Under the pieces are notes generated by a model, which saw only the letters and a program-made list of their open reading frames with translations, did no database searches and was not told the origin of the DNA. Source: Psychrobacter sp. (GTDB taxonomy: Bacteria; Pseudomonadota; Gammaproteobacteria; Pseudomonadales; Moraxellaceae). Taken from it: a DNA stretch of 11,148 bases. Below, one piece after another: positions 7,037 to 11,148 of this stretch (position 1 is its first letter; every line of letters begins with the position of its first letter). The position numbers were made by a program, and so were the translations under genes. The stretch is taken from contig JARIAA010000079.1 in the NCBI GenBank assembly GCA_029264635.1, forward strand, positions 1 through 11,148. The letters run 5' to 3'.

Positions 7037-8346
7037 TAGCGTGCTCCCCAGCGTTCAGGATGCGCCAATGCGCGTTTGGTTAATAAAACAGCAAGCAGGC
7101 CAGCTATAATAGTCGCTACTATCAGCCCATATACAATCGATAAAGAGACTGTCATTGGCGCCTTCATTTGTAATTGAGCCAAGTGAAGCTTTAAATAGTG
7201 AGTCAGTGGTAGCGCATCTGCCCAGTATTTAGCACTATCACGAATAGCGATATAGGGAAAAGTAATGCCTGCGAACGCATAGGAGGGCGCTGAAATAAAA
7301 CCCGTCGATGACAATCCTGCGCGTAACGAATAGGAGGTAAGCGTAAATATGGCGCCTAGCCAAAACGACAATATCATGAGAACGACAAGACAGATATAAG
7401 TGATTACAATAGAAGATAAGGCGATTGTATGCTGATAAGTGGCCAGCCAGATGGCAAGTATTGACCAAAGGCTATACGCCAATATTGGCCAAAAATACTT
7501 ACCAGTCAGGCCAAACAGCAATACTAATAAACTTACCCGTTCATGCGCTTTTAATCGATTATCTCCTAATTGATTAGAGGCTTCTAAGTTCTCATTATTT
7601 GTATTTACTAAACTATCATTTGCTAAAGTTGAATCATGACTCTGTAAATTTTGATTGTCAGTATCTATAAAACGATACCAACGCCCAATTTGTTTGTCTC
7701 GTAATTCACGGCCGATGGTAGTTGCGCCAACTACCATTGCTAAGATATGGAATAGCGCAGGAATGATGGTTGAGGCTAAAAACTGTTGATAGTTGGTCGC
7801 GGCGTTAAATAAGCTTATACGTTGAATACCAATAGGCGAAGCTGTAATGGCTGCCTGCGTCGGCGCCATGCCTTGTTTGACTAAACGTTGTATCTCAACA
7901 CCTGCCGATAAGGTAGCTGCCACTGACTGTACGCCTTTTTTGATATTACCGGAGTGTGTGCCGTACTGAGCGTTGACCTGTAAAATGATTGGAGAGGGTT
8001 TACCAGATAAAATATCACGTTCAAAGTTTTCAGGAATTGTAACTACACCATAGATATCACGTTGCAAAATAGCAGCTTTAGCAGCAGCTGGCGAGTGATA
8101 TGTATGCGCCACCATAAGATCAGGCGACGCTTCTAAATAACGCAGCAAAGTACCTGCCGTAGGACTATGATCGTTATCAATAACGCCAATGGGCAAATTA
8201 GTGATTTGAGTCTGAGAAAATATCCACCAAATCATGAAAGCTGCTATTAAAGGGATAAAGATAACCATGGCCAAATCCCACGGGTTTTTGGTCAAAAAAC
8301 GACGTTCATAGACCGCACTGCGTAAAAAAGCTTGAATCAGGCGCAT
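7036..8346 (-). CDS. ABC-2 type permease (first permease of exporter) with Asn/Ser-rich insertion
   Basis: 436-residue inner-membrane protein of the same fold as its downstream neighbour: TM1 (about 24-43), a periplasmic domain starting LPIGVIDNDHSPTAGTLLRY (51-70), TM2 (189-210), then four TM segments (about 275-301, 311-335, 346-365, 401-422). FAGITFP (358-364) and the following ALPLTHYL match the conserved C-terminal permease region. Between TM2 and TM3, on the cytoplasmic side, is a hydrophilic stretch of ~40 residues (228-267) rich in Asn, Ser, Asp and Leu, which explains the greater length relative to the 379-residue partner. Its codons are more AT-rich than the surroundings. No ATP-binding motifs. 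The start codon comes after a 3-base gap from hlyD, and the stop overlaps the next start. Confidence 0.9.
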   Translation of the reverse strand: MRLIQAFLRSAVYERRFLTKNPWDLAMVIFIPLIAAFMIWWIFSQTQITNLPIGVIDNDHSPTAGTLLRYLEASPDLMVAHTYHSPAAAKAAILQRDIYGVVTIPENFERDILSGKPSPIILQVNAQYGTHSGNIKKGVQSVAATLSAGVEIQRLVKQGMAPTQAAITASPIGIQRISLFNAATNYQQFLASTIIPALFHILAMVVGATTIGRELRDKQIGRWYRFIDTDNQNLQSHDSTLANDSLVNTNNENLEASNQLGDNRLKAHERVSLLVLLFGLTGKYFWPILAYSLWSILAIWLATYQHTIALSSIVITYICLVVLMILSFWLGAIFTLTSYSLRAGLSSTGFISAPSYAFAGITFPYIAIRDSAKYWADALPLTHYLKLHLAQLQMKAPMTVSLSIVYGLIVATIIAGLLAVLLTKRALAHPERWGAR

Positions 8347-8349
8347 GGC

Positions 8350-9537
8350 TTACTCTTGAGAGCTTTTGGGTTGAGTGGTGCTTTGCGGATCAATTTTTAC
8401 GACCACACTCATTCCTGAGCGCACGCGTGGGTTTGGGTTAGTAGGTCTTGCTTTGATCTCAAATGTGCGTACATCAAAACCATCGTTATTGTTGGTCGGT
8501 CGCCAAGTGGCAAAATCAGACAATACTGAGGTGGCATAAACTGTGAACTGCATAGAAGTGGGCTGCTCAGATGGAGATGAGCTCAGGGCGGGAATAGTTC
8601 CTGTAAACTGCCGACCAATCGTAAAATGGTTGAGAAAAATTTCAGTGACATTTAAAACAACCCATTGATCGTTGGTATCGACTAACGTTAATAATGGTAC
8701 TCCTTGTCCAACGACTTCCCCAGCATTGACGATTACATCGTCCACAAGCCCAGCAATCGGGCTTTCTAAGTTGGCTTCATCTTTTGCGACCAGTGCTTCT
8801 TCAAGCTTAGCATCTGCTTGTGCTACTTGTGCTGCCGCTGCCGATTCATCCTCGCTACGTGTCCCCTCTAATGCGATATCATATTGCAGGCGTGCAGCTT
8901 CCGTCTGATCTTGGGTCGCCAAGTATTGAGCATAAGCCTCATCACGCTTTTGCCGTGACATAAGCCCTTCTTTATAAAGTCTGTCGACACGCTCATAGGT
9001 ATTGGCGGCCAAATCAGAAGCCGCTTTGTTGGCTTGCCATGCCGCTTTTGCTTGGGCAATCTCTTGCGGGCGTGCGCCATTGATTGCTTTATCCAGTTGA
9101 CTTTGCGCCGCCTGTTTAGCTGCACGGGCTTGATTAATTTTGGCATTAATCTCAGGCGGATCCATCTCAATGAGCTGTTGTCCTTTTTTAACGACATCGC
9201 CCTCAGTAACCAATATATGAGCAATACGACCCGGTACCTTGGCTGCGATGGAGGTCTGCTGCATTTGCATCTGACCTTGAAAGGTGGTCACTGCAGGTTG
9301 GCTATCTTCGTTACTTTTAAATAACCCATAAGCGATAACGCCCAGTACAATAAGAATAACCAAGGCGATAATCGCCTTTTTAAGCAGGGCTTTTCTTTTT
9401 GCTGAGGAGGTTTTTTTACCGCGTTGATATCCAGATACAGTGCTATCAGCGCTTTTTTCATTTTCTGTATCGTCTATAGATGTAGTAGACGCATTTGCTG
9501 CACTCAGATCGTTGTTATTATGGTTATGTTCAGTCAT
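8350..9537 (-). CDS. HlyD-family periplasmic adaptor (membrane fusion protein), YhiI/YbhG-like
   Basis: 395 residues, anchored in the inner membrane and bridging the permeases to the TolC channel. It has a polar Asn/Ser/Thr-rich cytosolic tail (1-50), one TM (about 53-73), a first lipoyl half (IAAKVPGRIAHILVTEGDVV, 97-116), a long alpha-helical coiled-coil hairpin (about 130-255, rich in Ala, Gln and Lys), a second lipoyl half (SPIAGLVDDVIVNAGEVVGQ, 259-278), then the beta-barrel and membrane-proximal part ending with RVRSGMSVVVKI. The long hairpin is of the kind that reaches a TolC partner, and one is encoded two genes upstream. TAGGAA lies about ten bases before the ATG. The 58-base gap from the yihY-like gene has no terminator. 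It may represent co-transcription or a separate promoter. Confidence 0.93.
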   Translation of the reverse strand: MTEHNHNNNDLSAANASTTSIDDTENEKSADSTVSGYQRGKKTSSAKRKALLKKAIIALVILIVLGVIAYGLFKSNEDSQPAVTTFQGQMQMQQTSIAAKVPGRIAHILVTEGDVVKKGQQLIEMDPPEINAKINQARAAKQAAQSQLDKAINGARPQEIAQAKAAWQANKAASDLAANTYERVDRLYKEGLMSRQKRDEAYAQYLATQDQTEAARLQYDIALEGTRSEDESAAAAQVAQADAKLEEALVAKDEANLESPIAGLVDDVIVNAGEVVGQGVPLLTLVDTNDQWVVLNVTEIFLNHFTIGRQFTGTIPALSSSPSEQPTSMQFTVYATSVLSDFATWRPTNNNDGFDVRTFEIKARPTNPNPRVRSGMSVVVKIDPQSTTQPKSSQE

Positions 9538-9595
9538 GACAGGGATATTCCTAGAGCAGTAAAATCAGTCAGCAATCAGCTAAATAGTCAATGGG

Positions 9596-10462
9596 TTAGG
9601 GGTAAACGCGAATAGCATAGGGTTTCGATGCTTCTATGCTGTTATAGTTAAAAATAGCACCGAGCGCCACAATAAACGCTGAATAATACAGCCATAGCAT
9701 AATGACTACAGCGGCTGAAAGGGCACCAAACTCAGCACTATAGTTATTAAAGTTTTGAACATATATCGAAAATAGCACAGACAACAGAATCCAGAGAACG
9801 GTTGCTAGCACGGCGCCTGGTACCAGTTTTTTTAGGACGATAGCGCCGCGGTTTGGCGCAAAACGATATAGACCTAAAAAACTAAAGAATATAATACCAG
9901 CTAAAATAGGCCACCGGCTCCAAAGGGCAATAGTCTTGGCTATCTGCGGAAAAGGAAAGTAGGTTGCTATAAGGGGAATAATAGCAATAGACGAGATCGC
10001 TATGATTAAAACTACCAACGCTGCAAAAGTAAGACTGACCGCTCTGATAGTGGTTTGTATAAAACTGCGCTCTTGGTTAATACCAAAGGCGAGATTGATT
10101 AGAATAATTAAAGATTTTATACCCTTTGATCCTGCATAAAGAGCTAATGCGCTTGAGAGTAGTAAACTAAAAGTCAAGCGTGAGGTAGTGTTAGCAGCTA
10201 GGTCGCTTAGGCGATTATAAAGCACATCATAGACAGAGGCGGGCAAGAATGAGCGTAGTAACGAGATCTGCTCTTGCATCTCAGCTGGTGAAAAAGCAAG
10301 ACCATAAAGCAGCACAAACACCGCCATGACTGGAAAAATGGATAAAAAACCGAAAAACCCTACGCTTGCACAATGTGCCCAAACATTAGAGGTGTTCGCT
10401 ATACGCCATGTTTCTAGCAGAGAAGACAGCCAACTGGCTATTTTAGAGGTGTTTTTTTTCAT
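9596..10462 (-). CDS. YihY/BrkB-family inner-membrane protein
   Basis: 288 residues from the ATG at 10462. An in-frame TTG at 10504 would give 302; neither start has a strong Shine-Dalgarno, and I prefer the ATG because it begins with a basic MKKN lead before the first conserved segment. The family is a six-TM membrane protein of unsettled function, once misnamed ribonuclease BN in E. coli. Family signatures are visible: FFGFLSIFPVMAVFVLLYGL near TM1 (36-55), YRFAPNR (199-205), PGAVLATVLWILLSVLFSIYV (215-235), and YSAEFGALSAAVVIMLWLYYSAF (241-263) with GAIFN after it. It sits between the TolC-family gene and hlyD on the same strand, which makes a role linked to export possible but unproven; chance placement is just as easy to argue. 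Confidence 0.88.
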   Translation of the reverse strand: MKKNTSKIASWLSSLLETWRIANTSNVWAHCASVGFFGFLSIFPVMAVFVLLYGLAFSPAEMQEQISLLRSFLPASVYDVLYNRLSDLAANTTSRLTFSLLLSSALALYAGSKGIKSLIILINLAFGINQERSFIQTTIRAVSLTFAALVVLIIAISSIAIIPLIATYFPFPQIAKTIALWSRWPILAGIIFFSFLGLYRFAPNRGAIVLKKLVPGAVLATVLWILLSVLFSIYVQNFNNYSAEFGALSAAVVIMLWLYYSAFIVALGAIFNYNSIEASKPYAIRVYP

Positions 10463-10479
10463 AGAGCCGTTATTCACAG

Positions 10480-10518
10480 TATGGTAATAAAAGTAGGAGA
10501 GCAATAATATGGTAATAA
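10480..10518. repeat. 11-bp direct repeat upstream of the yihY-like gene
   Basis: TATGGTAATAA occurs at 10480-10490 and again at 10508-10518, 28 bases apart. It lies in the AT-rich leader between the TolC-family and yihY-like genes and spans the alternative TTG start. Function unknown; it may be chance in AT-rich DNA. Confidence 0.5.
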
Positions 10519-10595
10519 TAGAGTCTTTATTGATAGCTTAGCGACGATCAAAATAAGCCCTCATCAACATCCATTATCGTTAATTATAAAAACCA

Positions 10596-11148
10596 TTATT
10601 TACTATATAAAGTTGGCAGACGGATATCAGCCGCGTTCAGGTAAGCGTTAAAGGCAAGTGGAGTTCCGCAGCTTTCCATCAAGGCGGCCAACCCTTGTAC
10701 ATAATTGTTAGCCGCCTCAGCTTGTTCAGTGCGTGCTTTTAATGCTTGCGTCTGTGCTTGTACTACTTCAATAGTGGTATTGACGCCTTCTTCTAAGCCC
10801 AGTCGCCGTAGACGTAATACTTCTGTCGCCAAATCAACATTACTTTGTAAGGCTTGATAACGCGATTGAGCATTATTGACATCGTTCCAATTTTTTTCGA
10901 CTAAGAGCAGTAGGTTATCACTGACTTCAATCTCAGAGAGGTTGGCTTGGCGTATTTGAGCATCACTTGAGGCAATGGACGCTTTTTTGTCAAGTCCACC
11001 CCACAGCTTCCAGCTGGCTGAAATACCTGCAATCCAGCTCGGATCTTTTTCAACTTGCCCATAGCCATATAGCATAACTGTTGGTTTAAAGCCGGTATCA
11101 GACAAGTCGCGCAGCTGCTCGGCTTGTGCGCGTTTGGCAGCGACTTTT
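10596..11148 (-). CDS. TolC-family outer-membrane channel protein, N-terminal part cut by window edge
   Basis: The frame is open from the right edge to the stop at 10596, giving 183 C-terminal codons of a family whose members are usually 430-490 residues; the true start is outside the window. The visible part begins within a helix (AKRAQAEQLRDL), then a beta-strand region (FKPTVMLYGYGQ, then SWIAGISASWKLWGGLDKKA), and a long helical hairpin (from about SSDAQIRQANLSEIEV to ANNYVQGLAALMESCG) containing the family pattern RLGLEEGVNTTIEVVQAQ. This is the second structural repeat of a TolC trimer. An in-frame TTG at 11105 is internal and not the start. It is upstream of and on the same strand as hlyD and the permease genes, and probably supplies their outer-membrane exit duct. 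Confidence 0.9.
   Translation of the reverse strand, partial: KVAAKRAQAEQLRDLSDTGFKPTVMLYGYGQVEKDPSWIAGISASWKLWGGLDKKASIASSDAQIRQANLSEIEVSDNLLLLVEKNWNDVNNAQSRYQALQSNVDLATEVLRLRRLGLEEGVNTTIEVVQAQTQALKARTEQAEAANNYVQGLAALMESCGTPLAFNAYLNAADIRLPTLYSK

Noticed and set aside
8868..9224. 118-codon open frame on the minus strand within hlyD
   Set aside because: An out-of-frame shadow of the adaptor coiled-coil region, very basic and without family resemblance.
9596..10462. Ribonuclease BN
   Set aside because: This older name for the YihY/BrkB family was a misassignment; the sequence is a multi-spanning membrane protein without nuclease motifs.

Overview
The window looks like chromosome from a gamma-proteobacterium of the Moraxellaceae, most probably Psychrobacter. 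This is inferred from moderate-to-low GC, AT-rich spacers, the style of the proteins and the divergent ppsA/ppsR pair; no rRNA or other marker in the window confirms it. There are no tRNA or rRNA genes, insertion sequences, phage genes or CRISPR arrays.

Left part (1-5800), central carbon and redox metabolism. Phosphoenolpyruvate synthase (ppsA, minus strand) runs off the left edge and lacks its C-terminal tail. It diverges from ppsR, the kinase/phosphotransferase that switches PpsA off and on, across a 491-base spacer. That spacer holds a good ppsA promoter region with an ACCCCT-N17-AGGGGT inverted repeat and, on the ppsR side, a 9-bp tandem repeat just upstream of a perfect TATAAT. Downstream of ppsR, on the same strand, lie a small lipoprotein with a DUF4377-like domain and a soluble pyridine nucleotide transhydrogenase (sthA). 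The transhydrogenase has an unusual charged N-terminal extension of about 85 residues. Together these genes suggest a gluconeogenesis and NAD(P)H-balancing neighbourhood. The lipoprotein does not obviously belong to it.

Right part (5800-11148), envelope export. All genes are on the minus strand, read from right to left: a TolC-family outer-membrane channel (cut by the right edge), a YihY/BrkB-type inner-membrane protein, an HlyD-type periplasmic adaptor, and two ABC-2 type permeases. The last three genes are tightly coupled (3-base gap, then a 1-base TAATG overlap). Together they make a tripartite exporter resembling YhiI/RbbA/YhhJ or YbhGFSR of E. coli, but no ATP-binding protein is present in the window. 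The exporter and sthA converge on one strong hairpin, flanked by A and T runs, that can stop transcription from both sides.

The most notable points are the ATPase-less ABC-2 exporter with a BrkB protein inside it, the Asn/Ser-rich insertion in one permease, the extended transhydrogenase, and the repeat elements in the ppsA-ppsR spacer. I do not see a clearly novel multi-gene system. The exporter cluster is the nearest candidate.
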